Below, one piece after another: positions 35,539 through 45,215 of a stretch of 64,000 nucleotides of DNA. How positions within the stretch are numbered: the first letter of the stretch is position 1; each line of letters opens with the position of its first letter. Origin of the DNA: an uncultured Bacteroides sp. Its GTDB lineage: Bacteria > Bacteroidota > Bacteroidia > Bacteroidales > Bacteroidaceae. The notes beneath the pieces are model-generated. The model was not told where the DNA came from. It saw only the letters and a list, made by a program, of their open reading frames with translations, and ran no database searches. The stretch is taken from positions 62,001-126,000 of the forward strand of contig CASDXG010000099.1 in the NCBI GenBank assembly GCA_949285025.1, given 5' to 3'. A program made the translations under genes and the position numbers.

Positions 35539-36708
35539 TCAATAAACCTCAACTTTTGTAGCCAACGATTTACACTTCTCACGTAAAGCCTCTAAATCAC
35601 CTCCACATTTATCGTAACAAAGCACAACCCCCATACGGCGATTCAGTCGTGTAAACGGTTTCCCGAAAATACGAAGATACGTATTCGGCTGGGAACATAC
35701 CTTTTCCTCTCCACGATAACGAGGCGGCTCTGCACTGGCTATCGGAGAAAGTATTACGGCACTTGCACCTATATGTTCCTGAGTAATTCCCGGTATCGGC
35801 AAGCCCAATACGGCATATAAATGCAATTCAAATTCATTCAGATTCTGGGTGTTTCCTAACGTAACCATTCCTGTATCGTGAGGACGGGGCGACAATTCCG
35901 AAAAGTACACACCATTTTCATGGCTCAGGAAAAATTCCACTCCCCACAGACCGTAACCTGTGAGCGCTTTCGTTACCTTCTCGGCCATCATCTGCGCTTC
36001 AGCCAAATGCTCCGGAGCGATGTGTGCCGGCTGGAAACTTTCCCGGTAATCGCCTCCCTTCTGCACATGACCTATCGGTGGACAAAACAGTGTAGGACCG
36101 TCTTTTTGTGTAACTGTCAGTAAAGTGATTTCACAATCAAAGTGAATAAACTCTTCCACAATGAGTTCTTTTATGTCTCCTCTGCTACCGCTACACCCAT
36201 AAGCCCATGAATATTCCAGATCTTCCGGACTTTTGGCTACCGATTGTCCTTTGCCTGACGATGACATCAACGGCTTAATTACACATGGATATCCTATTTT
36301 ATCGGCAGCTTCTTTCAACTCGTCAAATGAGGAGGCATAAAAATATTTTGCAGTTTTCAGTCCCAGTTCTTTTGCTGCAAGGTCGCGAATAGCCTTACGG
36401 TTCATCGTATAATTGACAGCACGTGCACTTGGAACGACCTGAATACCGCTTTCTTCCCAATGATACAACCGTTCTGTACGGATAGCTTCTATCTCCGGAA
36501 CAATGATATCCGGGTGATGTTTTTCAATTACCTCATCAAGCGCCTCACCATCCAACATACTGAAAACCTCAAAAGTATCGGCCACTTGCATGGCAGGAGC
36601 GCCCGCATACGAATCGCACGCAATCACATACTGCCCTAAACGTTTGGCAGCTATTACAAACTCTTTTCCTAATTCTCCGGAACCTAACAAAAGTATTTTC
36701 TTTGTCAT
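35539..36708 (-). CDS. purT: formate-dependent GAR formyltransferase
   Basis: A 389-residue ATP-grasp enzyme that uses formate and ATP to formylate glycinamide ribonucleotide in purine synthesis, an alternative to folate-dependent PurN. The N-terminal [14 protein letters not shown] motif binds substrate. The ATP-grasp core includes [45 protein letters not shown] and the C-terminal RRMGVVLC. Full length. A minus-strand -7 box lies at 36738-36745. The GH92 gene follows closely. Confidence 0.94.
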   Translation of the reverse strand: MTKKILLLGSGELGKEFVIAAKRLGQYVIACDSYAGAPAMQVADTFEVFSMLDGEALDEVIEKHHPDIIVPEIEAIRTERLYHWEESGIQVVPSARAVNYTMNRKAIRDLAAKELGLKTAKYFYASSFDELKEAADKIGYPCVIKPLMSSSGKGQSVAKSPEDLEYSWAYGCSGSRGDIKELIVEEFIHFDCEITLLTVTQKDGPTLFCPPIGHVQKGGDYRESFQPAHIAPEHLAEAQMMAEKVTKALTGYGLWGVEFFLSHENGVYFSELSPRPHDTGMVTLGNTQNLNEFELHLYAVLGLPIPGITQEHIGASAVILSPIASAEPPRYRGEEKVCSQPNTYLRIFGKPFTRLNRRMGVVLCYDKCGGDLEALREKCKSLATKVEVY

Positions 36709-36737
36709 AGCAGTAATTGGTTTATACTTACTTGCAG

Positions 36738-36745
36738 CAAAGATA
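36738..36745 (-). promoter_or_regulatory. -7 box for purT
   Basis: Reads TATCTTTG on the minus strand, 30 bases upstream of the purT ATG. No clear -33 partner. Confidence 0.55.
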
Positions 36746-36791
36746 ACATTTATTTGCTACTTACATCTGCTTTATGCCCCAAAAGTAGTCA

Positions 36792-37835
36792 TTATAAACA
36801 GAAATTTAGCGGGAATTGAAGAAATAAAGCGATTCCTACAGCCAAAGAAACCAGCCACAACAAGATAAGAAATATCCGTACCCCCGTAGACATCGGCTTC
36901 CATTCTCCAAATGTCTGCATCAGAAGTTGCAACAATCCTATCACAGGAATACCCAGCACAAATACCATACATACGGACAGTGCAAGAGAGACAGCCGGAG
37001 AAATGGTTGTAATGATCCCCCAATTCACATCCGGCCAAAAGTGAAAGAACAGTACCGGAACGCTTCCCGCCAAACCGGTAGCCACCATCAATAAAATAAA
37101 GACAATAATGAGGCCGAACAAGAAAACAGGGGCAAGACAAATGGCAATTATGATTAATAATAACTTGATAAGGAATCCCGCTACTTTCACAATGCCATTT
37201 CCCAAAGAATGCAAAAACGATTTTGTATTTTCCGCATTAACTTTTTCAGACATCTTGTCAATTCCTTCAGTCACCGTCTTCCCAATATTCTCCACATTGA
37301 TAGGTTGCCCTTTCATCTGCAATTTCTCTGTTGCCGTACAAGCCGGCGGCATAATAATCCACGCTATGAGATAGGCTAATATTAAAAACGGGACAAAGAA
37401 GCCGGCAATAACCAGCGCCACACGAATCCACGTGGGATCTATGCCGAAATATGCGGCAAAACCCGACGCAACACCTCCCAGTACCCTGTCATCCGGATTA
37501 CGAAATAAACGTTTGGTCGACGAGGCGTTTTTCACAGTCGACTTCGATGTTTTACCCTCAACATCGGCATCTTCTTCTGAAAAATCCTCCGGCTTTCCCA
37601 TACATGCAATGACCTTCTCAACCATTCCTATCGTAATGACAGTCTGACTACTACCGATATCTTCCTGCAGTAATTCGGCTATACGTGCTTCCATATCACG
37701 CACTATTTCATCTCCGTCAGTTTCTTTCTCAAAATGAATCCGCAGATTTTTCAGATAATTATCCAATAAGACATATGCATCTTCATCTATATTATAAACT
37801 GTTCCGCCCAAATTAACTGTTACTGTTTTCTTCAT
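36792..37835 (-). CDS. PspC domain membrane protein
   Basis: A 347-residue membrane protein. A cytoplasmic N-terminal region (about 1-95) contains YLKNLRIHFEKETDGDEIVRDMEARIAELL, common to Bacteroidetes PspC proteins. It is followed by a PspC domain (about 108-170, FRNPDDRVLGGVASGFAAYFGIDPTWIR plus two hydrophobic helices). Several further transmembrane helices lie in the C-terminal half. PspC proteins sense or buffer envelope stress in the phage-shock response. The start overlaps the PadR gene by 23 bases, so the two are co-translated and the regulator likely controls the pair. Confidence 0.85.
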   Translation of the reverse strand: MKKTVTVNLGGTVYNIDEDAYVLLDNYLKNLRIHFEKETDGDEIVRDMEARIAELLQEDIGSSQTVITIGMVEKVIACMGKPEDFSEEDADVEGKTSKSTVKNASSTKRLFRNPDDRVLGGVASGFAAYFGIDPTWIRVALVIAGFFVPFLILAYLIAWIIMPPACTATEKLQMKGQPINVENIGKTVTEGIDKMSEKVNAENTKSFLHSLGNGIVKVAGFLIKLLLIIIAICLAPVFLFGLIIVFILLMVATGLAGSVPVLFFHFWPDVNWGIITTISPAVSLALSVCMVFVLGIPVIGLLQLLMQTFGEWKPMSTGVRIFLILLWLVSLAVGIALFLQFPLNFCL

Positions 37836-38178
37836 AATTCTTAGATATTAAAAGTTTTGTTCGTAAATGATTCACCGTTTCAGAAAGTTCATCCCATGCC
37901 GCTTGCAGATTGGACAACACTTCTTCTCCTCGTCCCGTCAGGCTATAGTATTTGCGCGGAGGCCCCTGTGTGGACTCCACCCATTCATACGACAAGATTC
38001 CATCGTTTTTCAATCGGGTGAGCAAGGGATAAAGCGTACCCTCAACCACAATTAGTTTTGCTTCTTTCAGGTCTTGTATGATATCCGAAGCATACGATGC
38101 TCCCCGATGAAGTAGAAGCAGAATGCAATACTCCAGCATTCCTTTCCGCATTTGAGACTTTACATTATCTACATTCAT
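37813..38178 (-). CDS. PadR family transcriptional regulator
   Basis: A 121-residue winged-helix regulator of the PadR type. It has the order MRKGMLEYCILLLLHRG, SYASDIIQDLKEAKLIVVEGTLYPLLTRLKNDGILSYEW, then the wing QGPPRKYYSLTGRGEEVL and a short C-terminal dimerisation helix. PadR-PspC pairs are recurrent in Bacteroidetes and Firmicutes. It probably represses its own transcription unit. Its 3' end overlaps the PspC gene by 23 bases. Confidence 0.9.
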   Translation of the reverse strand: MNVDNVKSQMRKGMLEYCILLLLHRGASYASDIIQDLKEAKLIVVEGTLYPLLTRLKNDGILSYEWVESTQGPPRKYYSLTGRGEEVLSNLQAAWDELSETVNHLRTKLLISKNYEENSNS

Positions 38179-38208
38179 AGGCTATGATTATTGATTTATT
38201 TGTAAAAT

Positions 38209-39312
38209 TCATCTTTTCATCTTACACTCTTCCGCAAGCAATCTGCACTTTGTAGCTTCCATCAACCCGTCTTTATGCAGCATCACATAGATAGATTTCA
38301 TTCGCATATAAGAAGCGCTTATATAGTAACACCCGTCTAATCCGAAAGACGTTCCCCAAGAATTCTTACATTTATAAAACAGTTTTCCGCTTTCATCTCT
38401 GACTTTTCCTATGATATGCATATTATGGTCATCGGTCGTACGGAAACTTTCAAAATCTTTCTGACGACGTTCCGGAGGAACAATACTGTCGGAGGACATA
38501 AAGGCAAAGCCTTCCATAATGGACAGCTCAGGTTCTGTAAGGTCCATCGCTACAGCAAGAGAATAACCATGTTCCAATGCATAATCTATATTCTCCATAT
38601 ATTCATCCAAAGGTACATTAAAATACGCAGCATTACTCCAATTGGCCGGAATAGACAAAACATTATATTTATAAGGAAGCACATGAAGAAATGAAGTAAG
38701 ATTTACATAATCCTCCGACTTCAATCCGGTAGATTCCCAAAAAGTTTTCGGAGTAAACCGGCTCCCTTCATATTCAAATGAATCGACCGGCTTCCCAAGA
38801 TATTCATCCAATATCGAGGGAATCACTTGCCTCCAGTCGTATTCCTGTACTTTTTCCCTATCTACATAAGAAAAAACGCGAGGGTATAATTCAGATAAAA
38901 GCTTTTGATGATCTCGTAACGTATCGCCGCGATAAATACCGAAAGGCATGATACCTAATGAATCGATTGCAACCAGCGGGTCATAATTGCAACCGCCTTC
39001 CGTAAAACGTGCTGCCCCCTGACGAAGTATATAGTTTTCCGCTTTCTGCAAATATGCATTATGTACAAAATACATAGCCGACAGTTCCACAAATCTTCCC
39101 TTTACTCTGTAAATTTCCGATTCCAAAAACGATGCGGTAGAATAAGCCCAACACGTACCCGAAATCTGTTGTTTTATAGGAGTAGCCGGAACTTCATTTA
39201 AAACCGTCAGACGAATTGTGTCCGCCTGCGGATTGATACGGTTCTGTTCATTTCTGTTTCTCCCACAAGAGACCAAAATCATTATTAAAAGTAACCATGC
39301 ATTTTTCATCAT
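38209..39312 (-). CDS. papain-like (C1/bleomycin hydrolase type) lipoprotein peptidase
   Basis: A 367-residue predicted lipoprotein (lipobox LVSC, Cys16) with a papain-like cysteine protease fold of the C1B aminopeptidase C type. The active-site Cys54 lies in QISGTCWAYST, with the oxyanion Gln just before it. The catalytic His is in DDHNMHIIGK and the Asn in CKNSWGTSFG. All three are present, so activity is expected. Membrane anchoring suggests periplasmic or surface aminopeptidase activity rather than the cytosolic role of PepC. It is monocistronic. Confidence 0.87.
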   Translation of the reverse strand: MMKNAWLLLIMILVSCGRNRNEQNRINPQADTIRLTVLNEVPATPIKQQISGTCWAYSTASFLESEIYRVKGRFVELSAMYFVHNAYLQKAENYILRQGAARFTEGGCNYDPLVAIDSLGIMPFGIYRGDTLRDHQKLLSELYPRVFSYVDREKVQEYDWRQVIPSILDEYLGKPVDSFEYEGSRFTPKTFWESTGLKSEDYVNLTSFLHVLPYKYNVLSIPANWSNAAYFNVPLDEYMENIDYALEHGYSLAVAMDLTEPELSIMEGFAFMSSDSIVPPERRQKDFESFRTTDDHNMHIIGKVRDESGKLFYKCKNSWGTSFGLDGCYYISASYMRMKSIYVMLHKDGLMEATKCRLLAEECKMKR

Positions 39313-39469
39313 CCAACTTTATTTATATGTTACCGTAAAATTATCTTTATAATATTTTGCATGGCACAAATATATACATTATCTTAATACTATGTATAAC
39401 ATAATTCTATATTTTACTTATTTTAACTCGATAAATTCCACAAAGCAACGAAAAGAAGCAAACAAAATG

Positions 39470-39477
39470 TATTTTTG
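39470..39477 (+). promoter_or_regulatory. -7 box for the GNAT gene at 39511
   Basis: TATTTTTG, a full TAnnTTTG match. It overlaps the most upstream in-frame start at 39475, which argues for the ATG at 39511. Confidence 0.5.
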
Positions 39478-39510
39478 CAGGAAAGTGAATCTCTAAATCA
39501 TTCTAATACA

Positions 39511-40008
39511 ATGTTTACGATAAGAAAAGCAAATATCAGCGACATTCCCGTGATAAATAAGCTGGCATGGGAAATCTTTCCGGTAACTTACAAAGGAATC
39601 CTCAGCGAGGAACAAATCAATTACATGATGGACTGGATGTATTCCCTCGAAAATCTGCACAAACAAATGACAGAGGAAGGACATACCTATTATATTGCAT
39701 ACGAAGAATGTGAGCCGGCCGGGTATGTGTCTATACAGCAAGAAAGTCAAGATGTATTCGTCTTGCAAAAAATATACGTACTTCCCTATTTTCAGAAGAG
39801 CCATTTGGGAAGAAAACTCTTCGAACAAGCGATACAGGGAATTAAGGAACTGCATCCGGGAGCATGCCGGATGGAACTGCATGTAAACCGCGAAAATCCG
39901 GCCTTAGGATTCTATAAACACATGGGCATGACGAAACTCCGCGAAGGCGACTTCCCCATCGGCAACGGATTTTATATGAACGATTACATTATGGGACTGA
40001 ATATTTAA
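39511..40008 (+). CDS. GNAT family N-acetyltransferase
   Basis: A 165-residue single-domain GNAT protein. It starts MFTIRKANISDIPVINKLAW. The acetyl-CoA pyrophosphate loop is YFQKSHLGRKLFEQAIQ, and the ELHVNRENPALGFYKHMGM segment is typical of RimI/PaiA-like members. PaiA-type polyamine acetyltransferases share this overall look, but the substrate is unassigned. It is monocistronic and followed by a hairpin shared with the convergent lipoprotein gene. Confidence 0.85.
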   Translation: MFTIRKANISDIPVINKLAWEIFPVTYKGILSEEQINYMMDWMYSLENLHKQMTEEGHTYYIAYEECEPAGYVSIQQESQDVFVLQKIYVLPYFQKSHLGRKLFEQAIQGIKELHPGACRMELHVNRENPALGFYKHMGMTKLREGDFPIGNGFYMNDYIMGLNI

Positions 40009-40013
40009 TACAC

Positions 40014-40076
40014 AAACGCGCCGTTGCTCTGCTTAAAACATCGACATGATTAAAGGAAAACAACGGCGCGTTTTTT
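40014..40076. terminator. long-loop terminator between convergent genes
   Basis: Thirteen-base GC-rich arms (40014-40026 and 40061-40073) enclose a 34-nt loop and are followed by a T-run on the plus strand. The loop is unusually long. Confidence 0.65.
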
Positions 40077-40136
40077 ATAAAATCCCGACAGATATTATTT
40101 CTACGTCCCCGCCAAAAAGGAAAAATCACTCATCCC

Positions 40137-40496
40137 TTACTGACGCTTATAAGCATGTATCAGATTTCTGTCTTTAAGAAGGAGACTGTCTTCCGAGAGT
40201 TTTTCTATCAGTAATGTATCACTAAAAGATATTGTCTGTCCGTTTCCAATACTCTTCCCCGAAAGAATCAACCGATTTCCTTTTTTCTCCCAACCGGAAT
40301 ACTGCAACGTTGCCATGTTGACAGAAGCAGCTACTCCGTTCTCTTTCAGCTCAAAGCCTTGCATTTGTCCCTCCATGCCGGGAACAGGCTCTACCCATGT
40401 CCCTGTAATCGACGAATTACCGCAAGCTGACAATGCCATAAAAAACACACATAAAGACAAACCTTTCAAGGTTTTTGTCACTAACTTTTTCTTCAT
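40137..40496 (-). CDS. lipocalin-like small lipoprotein
   Basis: A 119-residue lipoprotein (lipobox ALSAC, Cys about 25). It has a short beta-barrel-like domain starting SSITGTWVEPVPGMEGQMQGFELKENG and continuing with LQYSGWEKKGNRLILSG. This resembles the lipocalin-like families (DUF4923/lipocalin_5 style) frequent in Bacteroidetes. The ligand and function are unknown. It lies 19 bp after the next lipoprotein gene on the same strand, so the two probably form a unit. Confidence 0.65.
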   Translation of the reverse strand: MKKKLVTKTLKGLSLCVFFMALSACGNSSITGTWVEPVPGMEGQMQGFELKENGVAASVNMATLQYSGWEKKGNRLILSGKSIGNGQTISFSDTLLIEKLSEDSLLLKDRNLIHAYKRQ

Positions 40497-40515
40497 AAAC
40501 TCCGATACTTTAAAT

Positions 40516-40914
40516 TTATTTTAAACTCTTTATTTCTAAAATTTCCATCACATAATACGTATCATGGCAATCAACGGAGAAACCTATATCGGTCTTTCCC
40601 ATATTCTTCACACGCAACTTAGCATAAACCGGGGTGCCATTTTTAGGTACACCGCCCGTAACCTCATCGTATGCCTTATAAAGCTTTCCCGTTTTATCAA
40701 CAATCCAATGTGTAAGCGTATCATCTTCAGCTACAAAATGGCGTATCTCATGACTAATTCTCAACGTACCTTCAACGACAAACAATGAATCCTTTTCAGA
40801 CTCCGGTCCTTGCCTGACGGGCAAAACATCTGCACTTTTTTCTGAATTTTCCGAACGGTTTACACAACCGGACAAGAAGAATAACGCACAAACAAATAAA
40901 ATCAAGAATCTCAT
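40516..40914 (-). CDS. small lipoprotein of unknown function
   Basis: A 132-residue lipoprotein. I place the start at 40914 because it gives a standard signal peptide with lipobox FLSGC (Cys16); the longer frame from 40971 puts 19 polar residues before it. The mature part has a VVEGTLRISHEIRHFVAEDDTLTHWIVDKTG beta pattern and ends YYVMEILEIKSLK. I do not recognise the family. It lies immediately upstream of the lipocalin-like lipoprotein. Confidence 0.65.
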   Translation of the reverse strand: MRFLILFVCALFFLSGCVNRSENSEKSADVLPVRQGPESEKDSLFVVEGTLRISHEIRHFVAEDDTLTHWIVDKTGKLYKAYDEVTGGVPKNGTPVYAKLRVKNMGKTDIGFSVDCHDTYYVMEILEIKSLK

Positions 40915-41021
40915 TTCCACACATTTTTTATAAACGCCTAAAGATAAGGAATGCGGAAAAGAATCTTTCATCTCCCTCCCGCTTTTCTTGCAAACTCTTG
41001 ACGGACATCAAGAAATTATAA

Positions 41022-41594
41022 TTACTCCACATGCAAATAAGAAGTACGCATCCGGCTGAGAGTCTCCGGCGAAACGCCTATATAAGAAGCTATATCTTTC
41101 AGGTTTACGCGGTTAAATATATCCGGCATTCTTGCTTTCAAACTAAAATAACGCTCCTCAGGCGTGTCGCAAGCCCACGAAAGCATTTTCTGCAAAAAAC
41201 CGAATGCAATAGTTTCCGTAAACTTATGAACATACAGGCATCCGTCGATTTCTTTCTCGAAAAACTGCTGAAAACGATTCATGGACAGGATATACAATAC
41301 TGAATCTTCCATAGCCTGCACATTCATCAATGCCCTACTTCCATTTCTAAACGGAATATAACTGGCTATAAATTCCTTTTCGAATACAAAAGACAAGATT
41401 CGTTCTTTCTCATCTGTCCGTTTTCTTGTGTATTTAAATGCGCCGCGTTTTACATAAGCTATCTTATCGGAGAAATCGCCACACCGCACAAAATATTCAT
41501 TTCTACGGACAATTACCTTCTCTCCAAAACGTAAAATCAATTGCTCCAATGCCTTCCAATCGGATTCTCGAGCATATATTCTAAGATCAGACAT
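41022..41594 (-). CDS. Crp/Fnr family transcriptional regulator
   Basis: A 190-residue regulator with an N-terminal cyclic-nucleotide-binding-like beta roll (VIVRRNEYFVRCGDFSDKIAYVKRGAFKY, about residues 25-55) and a C-terminal helix-turn-helix (NLKDIASYIGVSPETLSRMR, about 165-184). The roll lacks the cNMP phosphate-binding Arg-Ala pair and there are no Fe-S cysteines. It is probably one of the many ligand-unknown Bacteroidetes Crp-like factors. The start at 41594 is preferred over 41636, which precedes it by 14 non-conserved residues. It may control the two lipoprotein genes downstream. Confidence 0.85.
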   Translation of the reverse strand: MSDLRIYARESDWKALEQLILRFGEKVIVRRNEYFVRCGDFSDKIAYVKRGAFKYTRKRTDEKERILSFVFEKEFIASYIPFRNGSRALMNVQAMEDSVLYILSMNRFQQFFEKEIDGCLYVHKFTETIAFGFLQKMLSWACDTPEERYFSLKARMPDIFNRVNLKDIASYIGVSPETLSRMRTSYLHVE

Positions 41595-41634
41595 ACACTT
41601 TCGCCACATAACACTTACAAAAATACACAAAAAC

Positions 41635-41691
41635 AAGACTGCCGCACAAGAAACAGAACCTTTTATTCCACCTCAGATGCGGCAGTCTTTT
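41635..41691 (-). terminator. terminator of the phosphohexomutase unit
   Basis: Twelve-base perfect arms (41635-41646 and 41678-41689). Read on the minus strand they are followed by a T-rich run. It lies just beyond the phosphohexomutase stop and before the Crp-like gene. Confidence 0.8.
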
Positions 41692-41723
41692 ACAAATATT
41701 CAGACCGGTTATTTACCGTTTCA

Positions 41724-43469
41724 TCAGATACCCAATGACTTTTTAATCGCTTCTATCTTCTCAGTCGCTTCAGCAGTTGCCCCGGCATAACATTTCGGAC
41801 AACCCATTTTTCCCTTAACTTCCATATAGAACTTAATCTTAGGCTCCGTACCGGAAGGGCGTACAGAAATTTTTGTTCCGTCGGCAGTAAAGAACTGCAA
41901 CACGTTCGATGTCTCCGGCATATCTATAGCAGATACCGTTCCCTCTGCATCTGTTGCTTTCAGTGTCTTATAATCTTTTACCAGAACAACCTTCGATCCA
42001 CCCAATTCTTTCGGAGGATTTGCACGGAACCCTTCCATCATGGCTTTAATCTCATCGGCACCTGTCTTACCGGGCTTCACAACATTGACGGTAACTTCTT
42101 TGGAAAATCCGTACTCCACATAGATTTCCATCAGAATATCATACAATGTCTTACCCTGATCTTTAGCCCATGCACAAATCTCAGCCAGCAACGAGCAGGC
42201 AGAAACCGCATCTTTATCGCGCACAAAATCTTCGGCAAGGAATCCGTAGCTCTCCTCACCTCCGCCAATGTACTGCTTCTTTCCTTCGTTCAATCGAATC
42301 TGACGGGCAATCCACTTGAAACCCGTATAGCAATCGAACATTTCAATATGATTCTTTTCTGCTACAGCTTTAATCAGTTCAGTGGTAACAATGGTCTTGA
42401 CGATGAATTCATTTCCTTTCATTTTCCCCGTAGCTATCCGGTTTTTAATGATATAGAACAAGAAAATAAGGCAAGTCTGATTACCGTTTATCAGCACCCA
42501 TTCGCCCAGACTATCCTTGCAAGCCATCCCCACACGGTCGGCATCCGGATCGGAAGCCATCACGATATCCGCATCCAACTGTTTTGCCAGACCGATAGCC
42601 ATAGATAATGCTTCGGCATTTTCCGGGTTCGGCGATACAACAGTTGGGAAATCACCGCTTTTAACCATTTGTTCGGGTACGCAATGAACGTTCTCAAATC
42701 CCCACAGTTTCAACGACTGAGGGATCAACATCATACCGGTTCCGTGTATAGGTGTATAGACAATCTTCAAATCCTTCTGCCGTTTTATAACTTCCGGATC
42801 AATCGAAATCGTGTGCACCATGCGCAAATACTCATCATCTATTTCCTTTCCGATAGTCTGAATCAAGGCTTTGTTGCCTTCAAACTTAATCATATCCACA
42901 GAAGAGACTTTATTTACTTCTTCAATAATCCCTTTGTCATGTGGAGCAAGAACCTGCGCTCCATCATCCCAATATGCTTTATATCCGTTGTATTCTTTAG
43001 GATTATGCGATGCGGTAATAATGATTCCACTCTGACATTTCAGCGTCCGGATAGCAAAAGACATCTCCGGAGTAGGCCGCATATCATCAAACAGATAGAC
43101 CTTGATACCGTTAGCCGAAAATATATTGGCTGAAATTTCTGCAAACAGCCGGCTGTTATTACGACAATCATGACCAACCACTACCGAAATATCTTTCTTA
43201 CCGGCAAAACATTTATTCAAATAATTAGCCAGTCCCTGCGTAGCTGCTCCCACAGTATATATATTCATACGGTTAGTTCCTGCGCCCATTATACCACGTA
43301 AGCCACCGGTTCCGAACTCAAGGCTGGTATAAAACGCATCTATCAGTGCCGTTTTATCCGGATTATCCAACATACGTTTTACTTCAGCCTGCGTATCGGC
43401 ATCATAAGCCGGAGTCAACCATTTCTGTGCTTTCTCGGTACATTGTTTAATCAATTCTTCGTTTTCCAT
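41724..43469 (-). CDS. phosphohexomutase (phosphoglucomutase/phosphomannomutase)
   Basis: A 581-residue alpha-D-phosphohexomutase that interconverts sugar 1- and 6-phosphates. The active-site phosphoserine lies in ITASHNPKEYNGYK (about residues 150-163), the Mg2+ loop is DPDADRVG, the sugar-binding loop is GGEESYG, and the phosphate-binding loop near the C-terminus is RPSGTEPKIKFY. Length fits the PgcA-like bacterial phosphoglucomutase group. It follows the C69 peptidase gene by 86 bp on the same strand, and a terminator follows it. Confidence 0.93.
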   Translation of the reverse strand: MENEELIKQCTEKAQKWLTPAYDADTQAEVKRMLDNPDKTALIDAFYTSLEFGTGGLRGIMGAGTNRMNIYTVGAATQGLANYLNKCFAGKKDISVVVGHDCRNNSRLFAEISANIFSANGIKVYLFDDMRPTPEMSFAIRTLKCQSGIIITASHNPKEYNGYKAYWDDGAQVLAPHDKGIIEEVNKVSSVDMIKFEGNKALIQTIGKEIDDEYLRMVHTISIDPEVIKRQKDLKIVYTPIHGTGMMLIPQSLKLWGFENVHCVPEQMVKSGDFPTVVSPNPENAEALSMAIGLAKQLDADIVMASDPDADRVGMACKDSLGEWVLINGNQTCLIFLFYIIKNRIATGKMKGNEFIVKTIVTTELIKAVAEKNHIEMFDCYTGFKWIARQIRLNEGKKQYIGGGEESYGFLAEDFVRDKDAVSACSLLAEICAWAKDQGKTLYDILMEIYVEYGFSKEVTVNVVKPGKTGADEIKAMMEGFRANPPKELGGSKVVLVKDYKTLKATDAEGTVSAIDMPETSNVLQFFTADGTKISVRPSGTEPKIKFYMEVKGKMGCPKCYAGATAEATEKIEAIKKSLGI

Positions 43470-43555
43470 GATTATTTTTTATTTTATTGATAATTATTTA
43501 TATGGTCAAAATTAAACTTTTCCTCTATAATTTCCTAATAATAAACCTTAAAAGA

Positions 43556-45199
43556 TTATTCCATCTCTTTCATTTTATACCGATCACCTGTAGATTTCAC
43601 TAACGATTTAAGAAATTCTTCCGGATATCCCGGGCGCTCCAATGGAGCAACATTTCCCGTTTGAGGACGCTGCAATTTCCCATCTTTCATTTTCTTCACC
43701 ACACCGTCATTATAACGGACTATTAAGAATTCTCCCAGTTGTTTCCAACTCTCCACAGCCGTTTTCGCCGTCATACCCGTGTAATCTGTCAAAAAATCTT
43801 TCGCCTTTTGAGGATCTTCCGAATAAAGATTCATTGCAGCCGATTCAATTCCTCCCTGCGCCTCAGCATACATATCCTCCAGAGCATCTTGAACTGTCCG
43901 CATATCTCCCACCATCAAACTATATCGGGGGCGAATCATATCGGCAACCCAATTATAAATCCAAAAGGCTGAGTTCCATGAAAACGTAACACAATCTCCA
44001 TTACCTTCGGCATATACCTCCGGGACTTTATCCGTATTACAGTAAACAGGTGTAAAAACAGTCATGTTTGCATCGTCAACTCCAAACCACAACACACCAC
44101 CGATTGCATCAGGCATTGTGGAACGCATCTGGGCAACAAAAGCAAAAGCACTCTGTTGCGTTGAAATCGGACGCTCGTTGAAATAGGTCTGTCCGTCCAC
44201 TTCAAAGGTCAAAGGAGATAACCGATATGGCGTTTCAAACATACCGGCACCCATATCTTTTGTAATATCCAGCGGAGTTCCCTCATAATGATCGCGCATA
44301 GCATGTTGGATATCCCGAACCGAAACCTTTTTATCGGGTTTTACATACAAAGGCATCGGTTCATTGCTTTCTCCCTGTACATAAGAAAGATAAGCCTGCC
44401 CTGTTGCTTTACTGAACATATTATAGAAACTCCACACACGAGCCTCACAAAAACGAACGCCACTAAAGTTTAAAGGACAATAAGCATCGGCAAAACTAAA
44501 GTCTTTGTTCACACCATCAAAATAACCTTTCTCGCGTGCAAAAGAGATTACATCGGGAGAATACAGACAATTATCCTTATCGCTCATATCAAATTTATGT
44601 ATTCTACTCTGATTCGCATGAGCGGCAATGCAATCATCCGGGATACGGACTGCTACCCAAACCGCCCCTTTTATGCCCGGTCCCTTTCCTATCATCTCCA
44701 AAATCCAAGCTTCATTCGGATCTGCAATCGAGAAAGATTCTCCACTACTGTAGTAACCATATTCCTTTACAAGGTCGGTCATTACCTTTATCGCTTCCTT
44801 TGCTGTACGCGAACGCTGCAATGCTACATATATAAGGCTTCCATAATCCATAATACCGGTCGAATCCACCAATTCAGGACGCCCGCCAAAAGTGGTTTCT
44901 CCAATAGTAACCTGAAACTCATTCATGTTGCCGATTACATTATATGTCTGTTTTGCTTCTTTTATCTGACCTAAATATTTTCCGGTATCCCAATCGTATA
45001 TTGCACGCATAGCTCCCGAAGGATGTATTGCAGCAGGGTAATGACATAAGAAACCGAACATGCCATATGAATCAGCTGAATAAGATACGATGACCGATCC
45101 ATCGGCAGAAGCTTTCTTCCCTACGATAAAGTTGGTACAAGCCCAACCGCTTGTTATCACTGCCGTAAACAATACTACGGCTAACATTATTCTCTTCAT
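43556..45199 (-). CDS. C69 family dipeptidase
   Basis: A 547-residue N-terminal-nucleophile peptidase of the PepD/C69 family. The signal peptide ends before Cys21 of ACTNFIVGKKASADGSV, and the mature N-terminal Cys would be the nucleophile. The MNEFQVTIGETTFGG motif and the DPNEAWILEMIGKGPG block are family hallmarks. I choose the start at 45199, which gives a proper signal peptide and avoids overlapping the upstream M23 gene. It is exported and likely cleaves dipeptides in the periplasm. It follows the M23 peptidase by 16 bp. Confidence 0.88.
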   Translation of the reverse strand: MKRIMLAVVLFTAVITSGWACTNFIVGKKASADGSVIVSYSADSYGMFGFLCHYPAAIHPSGAMRAIYDWDTGKYLGQIKEAKQTYNVIGNMNEFQVTIGETTFGGRPELVDSTGIMDYGSLIYVALQRSRTAKEAIKVMTDLVKEYGYYSSGESFSIADPNEAWILEMIGKGPGIKGAVWVAVRIPDDCIAAHANQSRIHKFDMSDKDNCLYSPDVISFAREKGYFDGVNKDFSFADAYCPLNFSGVRFCEARVWSFYNMFSKATGQAYLSYVQGESNEPMPLYVKPDKKVSVRDIQHAMRDHYEGTPLDITKDMGAGMFETPYRLSPLTFEVDGQTYFNERPISTQQSAFAFVAQMRSTMPDAIGGVLWFGVDDANMTVFTPVYCNTDKVPEVYAEGNGDCVTFSWNSAFWIYNWVADMIRPRYSLMVGDMRTVQDALEDMYAEAQGGIESAAMNLYSEDPQKAKDFLTDYTGMTAKTAVESWKQLGEFLIVRYNDGVVKKMKDGKLQRPQTGNVAPLERPGYPEEFLKSLVKSTGDRYKMKEME

Positions 45200-45215
45200 T
45201 TCAATCATATTTAAT

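Noticed and set aside
36772..37140. 122-codon minus-strand frame overlapping the PspC gene
   Set aside because: It is a shifted-frame shadow; the PspC frame has the conserved domain and membrane segments.
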